From Flavobacterium segetis (GTDB lineage: Bacteria > Bacteroidota > Bacteroidia > Flavobacteriales > Flavobacteriaceae): a DNA stretch of 64,000 nucleotides. The stretch covers positions 1-64,000 of the forward strand of contig NZ_FQWE01000005.1 in assembly GCF_900129575.1 (NCBI RefSeq), given 5' to 3'. Position numbers and translations under genes: made by a program. Of the stretch, positions 55,300 through 64,000 are shown one piece after another. Numbering within the stretch: position 1 is the first letter of the stretch; each line of letters opens with the position of its first letter. The notes under the pieces are model-generated. The model worked only from the letters and a program-made list of their open reading frames with translations. It had not been told where the DNA came from and searched no databases.

Positions 55300-56814
55300 A
55301 TGGATAATACGCATTACATTAGTACTGAATTGCTTAGCTTGGAAACTTTAGAAGAAATTGTTTCAAATCATAAAAATTTAGCTTTATCTGAAGAAGCAAA
55401 AGTCAATATTCAAAAATGTAGAGCTTATTTAGACAAAAAAATGGCATCACAACATGAAGCTATTTATGGAATCAACACTGGCTTTGGGTCTTTATGTAAT
55501 GTGAAAATTTCTAAAGAGAATTTATCAAAATTACAAGAAAATCTAGTAAAATCACATTCTTGTGGTACTGGAGATGAAGTTCCAAGATCAATTGTTAAAC
55601 TAATGTTGTTACTTAAAATTCAATCGCTGAGCTATGGACATTCTGGAATTCAATTACAAACCGTTGAACGCTTAATTGACTTTTATAATAATGATATTTT
55701 ACCAGTAATTTACACGCAAGGATCACTTGGTGCTTCTGGTGACTTAGCTCCTTTAGCACATTTGTCTTTACCGTTAATAGGAGAAGGTGACGTGTATGTC
55801 GAAGGAAAAAAAGTTCATACCAGCGAAGTAATGAAAATTTTTAATTGGACACCTATTGTTTTGCAATCTAAAGAAGGATTAGCACTACTGAACGGAACTC
55901 AATTTATGAGTGCCTATGGAGCTTATATATTGATGAAAGTGAGTAAAATTTCCTATTTAGCTGATTTAATTGGAACAATATCTCTAGAGGCATTTGATGG
56001 GAGAATTGAACCATTCAATGAATTAATTCATTTTATAAGGCCACATAAAGGACAAATTATTACTGCGAAGCGCGTCAAGGAATTTTTAGCTGGTAGTGAA
56101 ATTATTGAGCAAATTAAAAATCACGTTCAAGATCCGTACTCTTTTAGGTGTATGCCCCAAGTTCATGGAGCATCGAAGGATGCAATTGATTATGTCAAAA
56201 AAGTTTTTAAGACAGAAATTAATTCGGTTACAGATAATCCAAATATTTTTATTGATAGTGACCAAATTATTTCTGGCGGGAATTTTCATGGACAACCATT
56301 GGCTTTAGCCCTAGATTTTATGGCGATTGCACTGGCAGAATTGGGAAGTATTTCAGAAAGAAGAACCTACCAATTAATTTCAGGAGCTAGAAACCTCCCC
56401 ACTTTTTTAGTAGATAATCCAGGTTTAAACTCTGGTTTGATGATTCCACAATATACAGCAGCGAGTATTGCAAGTCAAAACAAACAATTAGCAACTCCTG
56501 CAAGTGTAGACAGTATTGTTTCTAGTAATGGTCAGGAAGATCATGTAAGCATGGGTGCCAATGCAGCTACGAAAGCCCTAAAAGTTCTCGAAAATTTAGA
56601 ACGAATTTTAGCAATTGAACTCATGAGTGCTTCTCAGGCTATTGAATACAGACGTCCATTAAAATCGAGTACTTTTATTGAAATGTTTTTAAGTGCTTAT
56701 AGAGCGGAAGTTTCGATAATTAAAGAAGACAGAATTTTACACTATGATATTGAAAAGACCGTCATGTTTATAAATACTTTTCAAATAGAAAGCGATTTGT
56801 TAATATTAACTTAA
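55300..56814 (+). CDS. hutH: Histidine ammonia-lyase
   Basis: A 504-aa enzyme that turns histidine to urocanate and ammonia. The self-forming MIO cofactor comes from A145-S146-G147 in SLGASGDLAPLAH. H86 in KSHSCG is the residue that marks histidine rather than phenylalanine lyases. INTGFGSL and LLNGTQFMSAYG are also conserved. No other hut gene lies in the window, so its use in catabolism depends on genes elsewhere; a role as an aryl-amino-acid lyase is less likely. Confidence 0.9.
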   Translation: MDNTHYISTELLSLETLEEIVSNHKNLALSEEAKVNIQKCRAYLDKKMASQHEAIYGINTGFGSLCNVKISKENLSKLQENLVKSHSCGTGDEVPRSIVKLMLLLKIQSLSYGHSGIQLQTVERLIDFYNNDILPVIYTQGSLGASGDLAPLAHLSLPLIGEGDVYVEGKKVHTSEVMKIFNWTPIVLQSKEGLALLNGTQFMSAYGAYILMKVSKISYLADLIGTISLEAFDGRIEPFNELIHFIRPHKGQIITAKRVKEFLAGSEIIEQIKNHVQDPYSFRCMPQVHGASKDAIDYVKKVFKTEINSVTDNPNIFIDSDQIISGGNFHGQPLALALDFMAIALAELGSISERRTYQLISGARNLPTFLVDNPGLNSGLMIPQYTAASIASQNKQLATPASVDSIVSSNGQEDHVSMGANAATKALKVLENLERILAIELMSASQAIEYRRPLKSSTFIEMFLSAYRAEVSIIKEDRILHYDIEKTVMFINTFQIESDLLILT

Positions 56815-56834
56815 CATTAGAAGACAATAATGCA

Positions 56835-56842
56835 TTAATTTT
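56835..56842 (+). promoter_or_regulatory. -7 box of the DUF47-pit operon
   Basis: TAATTTTG, an exact TAnnTTTG match, 20 bases before the ATG at 56863. The -33 element is not clear. Confidence 0.45.
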
Positions 56843-56862
56843 GTCGCACTAAATTAATAAAA

Positions 56863-57507
56863 ATGAACATTAATAATTTTTTCCAGTTTTTAGTTCCAAA
56901 AGACAAAAAATTCTTTCCACTTTTTGAAGAAGCTTCTAATAATTTAATTGAAATCGCAACTAATTTACATGAAGCAGTAAACCTTCCATTGAAGGAGCGT
57001 GAAGTTATTTTTCAAAAGATAGATGCATTAGAACAAAAAGGTGAAGATATCACTCGTCAAACAAATTTAGAATTAAGCAGGAATTTCATCACACCGTTTG
57101 ATAGAGAGGATATACATTCTTTGATTATTTCAATTGATAATGTAGCTGATAATCTTCATGGTGCTGCCAGCAGAATGAAATTATATCAAGTGGATAAAAT
57201 AACAAAGTCCATCAGGAAACTGACTGAAATTAATCTTGAAGCATGCCAAAATATTGATGTTGCAGTGAGAGAATTGAGAGATTTAAAAAAAATGAAAAAT
57301 ATTACCAATGCGATTGCTAGGATTAACAAACTTGAAAATAAATCAGATAACGTATATGATAAAGCCGTTCTTGATTTATTCGAAAATGAAACAGATGCAA
57401 TAAACATTATAAAATATAAAGAGGTGCTTTCTGTTTTAGAAACGGCTACTGATAAATGTAAAAGTGTGGCTAATGTTTTAGAATCAATTTCTGTAAAACA
57501 CTCTTAA
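56863..57507 (+). CDS. DUF47 (PhoU-like) phosphate transport accessory protein
   Basis: A 214-aa all-helical protein of the DUF47 family: FLVPKDKKFFPLFEEAS, NLSRNFITPFDREDIHSLI and a C-terminal ETATDKCKSVANVLE. Such proteins are found beside Pit transporters and adjust phosphate uptake. The pit gene begins 30 bp downstream and is cotranscribed. Confidence 0.93.
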   Translation: MNINNFFQFLVPKDKKFFPLFEEASNNLIEIATNLHEAVNLPLKEREVIFQKIDALEQKGEDITRQTNLELSRNFITPFDREDIHSLIISIDNVADNLHGAASRMKLYQVDKITKSIRKLTEINLEACQNIDVAVRELRDLKKMKNITNAIARINKLENKSDNVYDKAVLDLFENETDAINIIKYKEVLSVLETATDKCKSVANVLESISVKHS

Positions 57508-57537
57508 TCTTTTTGGTTTTATTTTGAAATTACATTT

Positions 57538-58884
57538 ATGGAATTTACTTTACTCATAGTTATTATTGTTCTAGCATTAATCTTTGATTATATCAACGGA
57601 TTTCATGATGCTGCTAATGCAATTGCGACAGTTGTTGCCACAAAAGTTTTAAGTCCTTTTCAAGCTGTTGTTTGGGCAGCTTTTTTTAACTTTCTCGCTT
57701 ATTGGGTTTTTGGTTTTGGAGTGGCTGATACGGTTGCGAAAACGGCTAATACGTTAGAAATTGATTTAGTAGTTATACTTGCGGGAGTTGTTGCAGCTAT
57801 AATATGGAATTTATTTACATGGTGGCAGGGGATTCCATCAAGTTCCTCTCATACGCTAATCGGCGGCTTTGCTGGAGCGGCAATTGCCCATGCAATAGCA
57901 GTTCACGGATTTTCAGGTTATGCAACGGGAAGTGGTTTAGAAGCACACACTGCCTATTGGTATGATACTGTAAACTGGTACACAGCGGGCAAAGATGGTG
58001 GTTTTCCATCCGGAGTTTTGGTTATCATAGCTTTTATTGTGTTAGCTCCGCTCATTGGTGCTTTAATGTCATATTTAATTTCGATTTGGCTACTTAATGC
58101 ATCGAAAAAAAGTATTTATCCAAAATTTTTTACAATTGGTTTAATGCTTTTAACAATTTGGTTTGTAGAAAGCCAAATGATATATTTCAAAGATATCAAA
58201 AAACCTCGTTTTGATTCCCATTTATGGAGTGTTGTCCTTGAATCACACAATATTAAATGGTTTCTAGTTGCTTTTATAATTTTATCAATAAGTAGTTTTT
58301 GTTTGTTTTTTAGCAGTTTAAATTTACATCAATCCACTTATTGGTTAAAAAAAATGCAGTTACTGTCATCAGCAGCCTTTAGTTTAGGTCACGGTGGAAA
58401 TGATTCACAAAAAGTGATGGGAATTATTGCAGCAGCAGTCACAGTTTATATTCACACAAGCGGAATTTCTCAGGATATGCTACCAGATTGGTTAGATGTA
58501 GTATTGCCAAATGCTGACGGAGATTTTAAAATGCCACAATGGATTCCGTTAGCGTGTTACTCTGCAATTGCAGCAGGAACGCTAAGTGGTGGTTGGAAAA
58601 TTGTAAAAACGATGGGTTCTAAAATTACAAAAGTAACCTCTTTTGAAGGAGTCGCTGCAGAAACAGCTGGAGCATTGACCTTATATTTTACAGAGCATTT
58701 CAAAGTGCCTGTAAGCACAACGCATACTATAACAGGGTCTATTATTGGGGTTGGCCTCACTAAAAGAGTTTCTGCAGTACGCTGGGGAATGACGGTGAGT
58801 TTGATTTGGGCTTGGGTTTTAACAATTCCCATTTCAGCAATATTAGCGGCAATGATATATTATTTTTTGAGCATATTTATTTAG
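57538..58884 (+). CDS. pit: Inorganic phosphate transporter, Pit family
   Basis: A 448-aa membrane protein with the two inverted Pit signatures: DYINGFHDAANAIAT near residue 20 and SLGHGGNDSQKVMGI in the second half. WWQGIPSSSSHTLIGGFAG and VSTTHTITGSIIG are the paired membrane-entrant segments. It brings in phosphate with protons or sodium. A loop near residues 130-160 (GFSGYATGSGLEAHTAYW...) is typical for Bacteroidota members. The gene ends at the terminator at 58899-58930. Confidence 0.94.
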   Translation: MEFTLLIVIIVLALIFDYINGFHDAANAIATVVATKVLSPFQAVVWAAFFNFLAYWVFGFGVADTVAKTANTLEIDLVVILAGVVAAIIWNLFTWWQGIPSSSSHTLIGGFAGAAIAHAIAVHGFSGYATGSGLEAHTAYWYDTVNWYTAGKDGGFPSGVLVIIAFIVLAPLIGALMSYLISIWLLNASKKSIYPKFFTIGLMLLTIWFVESQMIYFKDIKKPRFDSHLWSVVLESHNIKWFLVAFIILSISSFCLFFSSLNLHQSTYWLKKMQLLSSAAFSLGHGGNDSQKVMGIIAAAVTVYIHTSGISQDMLPDWLDVVLPNADGDFKMPQWIPLACYSAIAAGTLSGGWKIVKTMGSKITKVTSFEGVAAETAGALTLYFTEHFKVPVSTTHTITGSIIGVGLTKRVSAVRWGMTVSLIWAWVLTIPISAILAAMIYYFLSIFI

Positions 58885-58898
58885 AACAATTGATTTTA

Positions 58899-58930
58899 AA
58901 AAAAACCATTCTGTTAAGAATGGTTTTTTT
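58899..58930 (+). terminator. Terminator of the DUF47-pit operon
   Basis: AAAAAAACCATTCT (58899-58912) pairs perfectly with AGAATGGTTTTTTT (58917-58930) over a GTTA loop. It follows the pit stop codon by 14 bp. Confidence 0.92.
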
Positions 58931-59164
58931 ATGATTTACAATCAAATTTCACAATCTTTCAAAGTAAGTTTTGATCGATTTACAACTGATCACAATGGTT
59001 AGCTCATTATATTCATAACTACTTTCAGCTGTTTTACTATGATTGGTCACTATTGTTACGATGTAAATAGTTAATTTTTAATACGAGTCGTAGTCCAAAA
59101 AACAAATTAAGTAAAAACAGCAAATCTGCTGCATTCCAATCATAACTTTATATTGTATGTTTTT

Positions 59165-59674
59165 TTATCTTAAGTTTTTGTGAATGTGTTTACGTCGGTG
59201 ATAAGTTTGTTTTAAATCTTCAATATTTGAAATGATACTTATATTACCATCAATCTCAAGCATGGCAAGTTTTACATCTTTAAAATATTCTACGCCGTGC
59301 TCCCGCATCGCTTCTTTTAATTCATCAGAAGTAATGTTCAACTTGCTTAATATTTTAAAATCTAAAGTCCCATTATGTATTAAGATTTCTGGTTTTTCTT
59401 GCATGAAATCACTAAACTTCCTGTACTTAAACATCAACTTTTTCAAAGTAAAATTAATAATAAATAATACTGAAGCTGCTATTAAACCACCCTGTAAAGT
59501 TGTGTTATCACCAACCATTGCATTTTGAACTGAGTTACTTATCAATAATATCAGAATAACATCAGCGGTGTTTAATTGCGATAATTCCTTCTTGCCAAAA
59601 ATGCGCAATGCTATCACCATGAAAAAGTAGACGGCAGCACTGCGAATTATTATATCAAGATATGGATTTATCAT
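59165..59674 (-). CDS. DUF421 (YetF-like) membrane protein
   Basis: A 169-aa protein. Three membrane segments cover residues 8-85 and include FGKKELSQLNTADVILILLISNSVQNAM, the hallmark of the family. The cytosolic domain has KPEILIHNGTLDFKILSKLNIT and a final strand with MLEIDGNISII. YetF proteins in Bacillus relate to spore and membrane traits, but the role here is open. It lies 20 bp after the RimK fusion gene and is probably cotranscribed with it. Confidence 0.88.
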   Translation of the reverse strand: MINPYLDIIIRSAAVYFFMVIALRIFGKKELSQLNTADVILILLISNSVQNAMVGDNTTLQGGLIAASVLFIINFTLKKLMFKYRKFSDFMQEKPEILIHNGTLDFKILSKLNITSDELKEAMREHGVEYFKDVKLAMLEIDGNISIISNIEDLKQTYHRRKHIHKNLR

Positions 59675-59694
59675 AATACCACTAAATGCAATGA

Positions 59695-61065
59695 TTATTT
59701 TAGTTTGAAGTTTTTCTCAATAGCTTTAATCATCTCACCGGCAATGTCTTTATTCGTCGCGCCTTCAATTCCTTCGAGTCCTGGAGACGAATTTACCTCT
59801 AGCAATAAAGGTCCTTTTGCAGAACGAATTATATCCACACCTGCAACTTTTAAATCCATTGCTTTTGTAGCTTTAATAGCAATTCGTTTCTCTTCAGCGG
59901 TCACTTTTATAATTGAAGCAGTTCCTCCCAAATGTATGTTTGCTCTAAATTCCCCTGGCATTGCTTCCCGCTGAATAGCCGCGACTACTTTACCATCAAT
60001 CACAAAACATCGAATATCCTTTCCGTTTGCTTCTTTTATAAATTCTTGGACTAAAATATTAGCATTTAAACTTTTGAATGCATTGATTACACTTTCCGCT
60101 GCTTTTTTTGTTTCTGCTAATACGACTCCCTTTCCTTGAGTTCCCTCTAATAATTTTACAATTAAGGGTGGTCCACCTACCATTTTTATTAAATCATCAG
60201 TATCCAAGGGTGAGTTTGCAAAACCTGTAGTTGGTATTTCCACACCGTGATTCAAGAGTAATTGTAATGAATATAATTTATCACGAGATTGAGTTATTGC
60301 ATGAGAGGAATTTAAACAGTACACTTTTAATGCTTCAAATTGTCTAGTTAGAGCGCAACCATAAAAAGTTATGCTCGGCCTAATTCTTGGAATAATGGCA
60401 TCAAACTGATTTAAAATTTTGCCGCCACGGTAATGAATTTCTGGTGTTTTCGCATCCAGCTTCATATAACATTCTTTGATATTTAAAAAATGCATTTCAT
60501 GACCGCGCATTTCGCCGGCCTCCATTATGCGTTTGTTACTGTATAAATCTGGGTTACTGGCTAAAAGACCTATTCGCAATCCAGAACTTGCTTTTTCTGA
60601 ATTTTTGTAAAGTGCTTTTAAACTATCTGTTGTGGGTTGGCCCAAAAGGTATTTCTGTTCAGGATCTACTAAAACTCTTCCACTCATTGCTTCACGACCT
60701 AATAACATTCTAAAACCCATTGAATCTCGATTTGTCAAAGTCATTTCTATCGGCCATGTTTCATTTCCAATTTGTAAATTAGTTTGAATCACATAGCGCT
60801 GTTCTCTAAAACCACTAGAACTCTTTACAATTCTTTTATCAATTAAAGGTGCTTCGCAATGAATTACAGTCTTTAAATTGTTTTGTATTGGATTTATATC
60901 AAAGCGAACCCAGTTATTTTCATCTTTAATGAATGGCGCGATATTTATAGCGTGCAATGCAGATGTTTTTGCACCTGAATCAACTCGCGCTTTTATTGTA
61001 GGAATTCCTATTTCTGGAAAAGAACACCACTCTTCGCTTCCTAAAATCACTTTGTTATCTGGCAT
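59695..61065 (-). CDS. Retropepsin-like domain fused to RimK-type glutamate ligase
   Basis: A 456-aa fusion. Residues 1-145 are a retropepsin-like domain of the RimB/Zn_protease (PF05618) type with D29-S30-G31-A32 and [16 protein letters not shown]. Residues 155-456 are an ATP-grasp RimK ligase: [53 protein letters not shown] and [14 protein letters not shown]. RimK adds glutamate to the end of ribosomal protein S6. In many proteobacteria the two domains are separate genes. Whether the fused domain has peptidase activity is unknown; its single DSGA motif would need a dimer. Confidence 0.87.
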   Translation of the reverse strand: MPDNKVILGSEEWCSFPEIGIPTIKARVDSGAKTSALHAINIAPFIKDENNWVRFDINPIQNNLKTVIHCEAPLIDKRIVKSSSGFREQRYVIQTNLQIGNETWPIEMTLTNRDSMGFRMLLGREAMSGRVLVDPEQKYLLGQPTTDSLKALYKNSEKASSGLRIGLLASNPDLYSNKRIMEAGEMRGHEMHFLNIKECYMKLDAKTPEIHYRGGKILNQFDAIIPRIRPSITFYGCALTRQFEALKVYCLNSSHAITQSRDKLYSLQLLLNHGVEIPTTGFANSPLDTDDLIKMVGGPPLIVKLLEGTQGKGVVLAETKKAAESVINAFKSLNANILVQEFIKEANGKDIRCFVIDGKVVAAIQREAMPGEFRANIHLGGTASIIKVTAEEKRIAIKATKAMDLKVAGVDIIRSAKGPLLLEVNSSPGLEGIEGATNKDIAGEMIKAIEKNFKLK

Positions 61066-61146
61066 AAGGCAAATTTAATTTTCTTGATTTGTAAAAACCA
61101 AATGTAAATATTTGTTTTTAAAAATGTGGGATTTTAAGTAAAGAAT

Positions 61147-61180
61147 AAACCCGTTATGTTATAAAAACGTAACGGGTTTA
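61147..61180. terminator. Terminator after clpC
   Basis: AAACCCGTTA (61147-61156) pairs with TAACGGGTTT (61170-61179), and the inner bases pair further (GTT/AAC). It lies between the clpC stop codon (61203) and the start of the RimK fusion gene (61065), so it ends clpC transcription on the minus strand. Confidence 0.88.
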
Positions 61181-61202
61181 GTTAAATTATTATTCGCTAA
61201 TT

Positions 61203-63749
61203 TTATAAATTAGTTGGCTCACCAGCTTTATGAACTTGCACCGTTAATTCTTGTGCACCCTCTTCAATATCCATGTAAATTTCGTCGCCTGATCCTATTT
61301 TAGAGGTGATAATTTCCTCCGCAAGCGCATCTTCAACATATTTTTGAATTGCTCTTTTTAATGGTCTTGCGCCAAATTGTCTATCAAAACCTTTATCGGC
61401 AATAAAAGCTTTTGCCTTATGAGACAGATTCAATTGATATCCAAGCTCAGCTACACGCGCATAAAGCTTTTTCAATTCAATTTCTATAATTAAATCTATG
61501 TGCTCTTTTTCTAAAGCATTGAAAACAATCACATCATCAATTCTGTTTAAGAATTCAGGTGCAAAAGTTTTTTTCAAAGCGTTTTCAATGATACTTTTCG
61601 AATTATCATCAGCCTGAGCTACTTTAGCAGCAGTTCCGAAACCAACACCTTGACCAAAATCTTTTAACTGTCTAGCTCCAACATTAGAAGTCATGATAAT
61701 GATAGTATTTTTAAAGTCAATTTTACGTCCTAAACTGTCTGTTAAATATCCATCATCCAATACTTGCAATAACATATTAAATACATCAGGATGCGCTTTT
61801 TCAATCTCATCTAATAATACAACACAGTAAGGTTTTCTACGAACTTTCTCTGTTAATTGTCCACCTTCTTCATAACCTACATATCCAGGAGGCGCTCCTA
61901 TTAATCTAGAAATTGCAAATTTCTCCATGTATTCACTCATGTCAATTCGAATCAATGCATCTTCTGAATCAAACAATTCTTTAGCTAGAACTTTCGCTAA
62001 TTGTGTTTTTCCAACACCTGTTTGTCCTAAGAAAATAAACGAGCCTATTGGTCTGTTAGGATCTTTTAATCCTGCACGATTACGCTGAATCGACCGTGCA
62101 ATTTTCATAACTGCTTCTCGCTGACCAATTACTTTACCTTCAATAAGTTCTGGTAATTTAGCTAACTTGTTGCTTTCTGTTTGCGCAATACGATTTACAG
62201 GAATACCGCTCATCATAGAAACAACGTCTGCAACATTGTCTTCACTTACTTCAATTCGATTATTTTTAGCATCTTCTTCCCATTGCTCTTGGGCTATAGC
62301 TAAATCTTTTTCGATACGTTTTTCATCATCGCGCAATTTAGCCGCTTCTTCATATTTCTGTTTTTTAACCACAACATTTTTCAATTCACGTACGTCTTCT
62401 AATTGGCGTTCAAAATCCAAAATTTGTTTTGGAACTTCGATATTAGTAATGTGAACTCTAGAACCAGCTTCATCTAATGCATCAATTGCTTTGTCTGGTA
62501 AAAAGCGATCAGACATATATCTATCCGTTAATTTAACACACGCTTCAATTGCATCATCAGAATAGGTTACATTGTGATGGTCCTCATATTTATTTTTGAT
62601 ATTATGCAAAATGGTAATTGTTTCAGCTACAGATGTTGGTTCTACAATTATTTTTTGGAAGCGTCTTTCAAGTGCACCATCTTTCTCAATGTACTGACGG
62701 TATTCGTCTAATGTTGTAGCACCAATACATTGAATTTCACCACGTGCAAGGGCAGGTTTAAACATATTAGAGGCGTCCAGTGATCCTGTTGCTCCGCCAG
62801 CACCTACGATAGTATGAATTTCATCGATAAATAAAATGATATCTTCATTTTTTTCAAGTTCATTCATGACCGCTTTCATGCGTTCTTCAAACTGACCACG
62901 GTATTTTGTTCCAGCAACAAGACTTGCTAAATCTAAAGTGACAACACGCTTGTTAAATAAAGTACGAGAAACCTTTTTTTGAATGATTCGTAGTGCTAGA
63001 CCTTCAGCGATTGCTGATTTTCCAACTCCAGGTTCTCCAATAAGCAAAGGATTATTCTTTTTACGACGACTCAAAATTTGAGAAACACGTTCAATTTCTT
63101 TTTCTCTTCCAACAACTGGATCTAATTTTCCTTCCTCAGCCATTTCTGTTAAATCTCTCCCAAAATTATCTAAAACAGGAGTCTTAGATTTCTTGTTTGA
63201 TTTATTAGCTGGATTATTAAAAGTTCCTTCTTTCGGACTGTCATCTTGTCCTGAATCGTCATTATACGATTCATTTCGAGGTAGTTTTTCAATGAAATCA
63301 TCTTCGCTTGGAGTCATACTTATATACTGTTCTTTAGCTACATCGTAATCAATTTTGAGCTTATTGAGTAGCTTGGTTGTAGGGTCGTTTTCGTTTTTTA
63401 AAATACACAATAATAAGTGTGCTGTACTAATCGATGAACTTTGAAAAACTTTTGCTTCTAAGAAAGTGGTCTTCAATGCACGCTCTGCTTGACGCGTTAG
63501 GTGTAAGTTCTTTTTTTCGATATTAATCTCTATCCCTGCACTGGCTGGGCTAAGGATTTCTACCTTTCTGCGTAAATGGTCGAGGTCTATATTAAGATTA
63601 TTCAACATTTGAATTGCTTTTCCATTTCCATCACGTAGGATTCCCAACATTAAATGTTCAGTTCCTATAAAATCATGACCTAATCTCAAAGCTTCTTCTT
63701 TACTGTATGTAATAACATCTTTTACTCTCGGTGAAAAATTATCGTCCAT
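61203..63749 (-). CDS. clpC: ClpC-type AAA+ unfoldase
   Basis: An 848-aa Hsp100 protein. Residues 1-145 are two Clp_N repeats (FIGTEHLMLGIL, STAHLLLCIL). AAA domain 1 carries the Walker A motif GEPGVGKS (238-245) and VVGREKEIERV. A UVR-like middle segment (KYEEAAKLRDDEKRIEKDL) marks it as ClpC rather than ClpB. AAA domain 2 has FLGQTGVGKTQLAKVLAKEL, LLDEIEKAH and a late RQFGARPLKRAIQ. With ClpP it breaks down misfolded proteins. No ctsR or mcsB genes are adjacent, unlike in Firmicutes. Confidence 0.95.
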   Translation of the reverse strand: MDDNFSPRVKDVITYSKEEALRLGHDFIGTEHLMLGILRDGNGKAIQMLNNLNIDLDHLRRKVEILSPASAGIEINIEKKNLHLTRQAERALKTTFLEAKVFQSSSISTAHLLLCILKNENDPTTKLLNKLKIDYDVAKEQYISMTPSEDDFIEKLPRNESYNDDSGQDDSPKEGTFNNPANKSNKKSKTPVLDNFGRDLTEMAEEGKLDPVVGREKEIERVSQILSRRKKNNPLLIGEPGVGKSAIAEGLALRIIQKKVSRTLFNKRVVTLDLASLVAGTKYRGQFEERMKAVMNELEKNEDIILFIDEIHTIVGAGGATGSLDASNMFKPALARGEIQCIGATTLDEYRQYIEKDGALERRFQKIIVEPTSVAETITILHNIKNKYEDHHNVTYSDDAIEACVKLTDRYMSDRFLPDKAIDALDEAGSRVHITNIEVPKQILDFERQLEDVRELKNVVVKKQKYEEAAKLRDDEKRIEKDLAIAQEQWEEDAKNNRIEVSEDNVADVVSMMSGIPVNRIAQTESNKLAKLPELIEGKVIGQREAVMKIARSIQRNRAGLKDPNRPIGSFIFLGQTGVGKTQLAKVLAKELFDSEDALIRIDMSEYMEKFAISRLIGAPPGYVGYEEGGQLTEKVRRKPYCVVLLDEIEKAHPDVFNMLLQVLDDGYLTDSLGRKIDFKNTIIIMTSNVGARQLKDFGQGVGFGTAAKVAQADDNSKSIIENALKKTFAPEFLNRIDDVIVFNALEKEHIDLIIEIELKKLYARVAELGYQLNLSHKAKAFIADKGFDRQFGARPLKRAIQKYVEDALAEEIITSKIGSGDEIYMDIEEGAQELTVQVHKAGEPTNL

Positions 63750-64000
63750 AATATATATTTGCTATCGTAAATTTAGTGAATTAGTGTTTTAAAAACAAAA
63801 ACCATTCCCGTTACACATATTGTCAGCTAAGAGACAAAAAATAAAACAACTCCAGCGTTAAATTTCCCTTAAATTATCAACTAATGATCGGGATTTATTT
63901 GTTGATAAATCATTAAAATAAGTGCTTAAAAAGTAGCTAAAAAATTTCAAAAAGCTGTATATTGGCACGTTTTGAAACTAATATAATTTTTTAATATAAC

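Noticed and set aside
63750..64000. Heat-shock element (CIRCE or CtsR box) before clpC
   Set aside because: No TTAGCACTC-N9-GAGTGCTAA or GGTCAAA repeats are present.

Overview
The window comes from a flavobacterium-like member of the Bacteroidota. The DNA is AT-rich, several promoters fit the Bacteroidota -7 box TAnnTTTG, and there is no obvious Shine-Dalgarno sequence before genes. The gene content also fits: a TonB-dependent receptor with a carboxypeptidase-regulatory N-terminus, DUF547 and fasciclin proteins, a LexA-like XRE/S24 repressor with DinB and DnaE2, and many proteins with Bacteroidota-style signal peptides or lipoboxes. All assignments are by reading motifs; no database search was run. 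LAYOUT. 1-1500: the 3' end of a 5S rRNA, its terminator and a decayed IS3-family element. 1690-5634: housekeeping genes (lipid A-type acyltransferase, rhomboid protease, SIMPL protein, CBM9-like protein, a caspase-like-fold candidate that lacks its catalytic pair). 5890-12712: a DNA damage block, with a self-cleaving repressor divergent from dinB-dnaE2, then an exonuclease/GIY-YIG fusion. 12881-18708: DUF2064 protein, TonB receptor, methylthioribose-kinase-like enzyme and exported nucleoside hydrolase. 18846-20026: exported MsrA and MsrB. 20107-29515 (minus strand): one probable nine-gene operon that starts with a flavin oxidoreductase and a membrane Fe-S protein and continues into a glycan assembly set (two GT2 enzymes, a GT-C enzyme, a GH113-like hydrolase). 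29951-35473 (minus strand): fasciclin lipoprotein and outer membrane barrel, then a compact operon of rhodanese, TIGR04282, sterol-desaturase-like, DUF547 and TIGR04283 proteins. 35712-48894: lipoprotein, GH130, response regulator plus multi-PAS kinase, FAD protein, GNAT, a cysteine amidase-like protein and a glutamate-cysteine-ligase-like protein. 49585-54787: threonine operon thrA-thrB-thrC with a threonine-rich leader peptide that I read from the untranslated region. 55300-63749: hutH, DUF47-PitA, DUF421, retropepsin-RimK fusion and clpC. HOW THEY FIT TOGETHER. The most interesting systems are the threonine leader peptide; the SOS-type mutasome with a candidate operator; two operons sharing paralogous DUF547 proteins and arsenosugar-type glycosyltransferases without ArsM or ArsS in view; and a receptor/hydrolase/kinase set that looks built for a 5'-modified nucleoside. 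Two copies of a structured intergenic element (16649-16732 plus, 49303-49372 minus) lie downstream of genes on the same strand. No tRNA genes, CRISPR arrays or prophage were seen.
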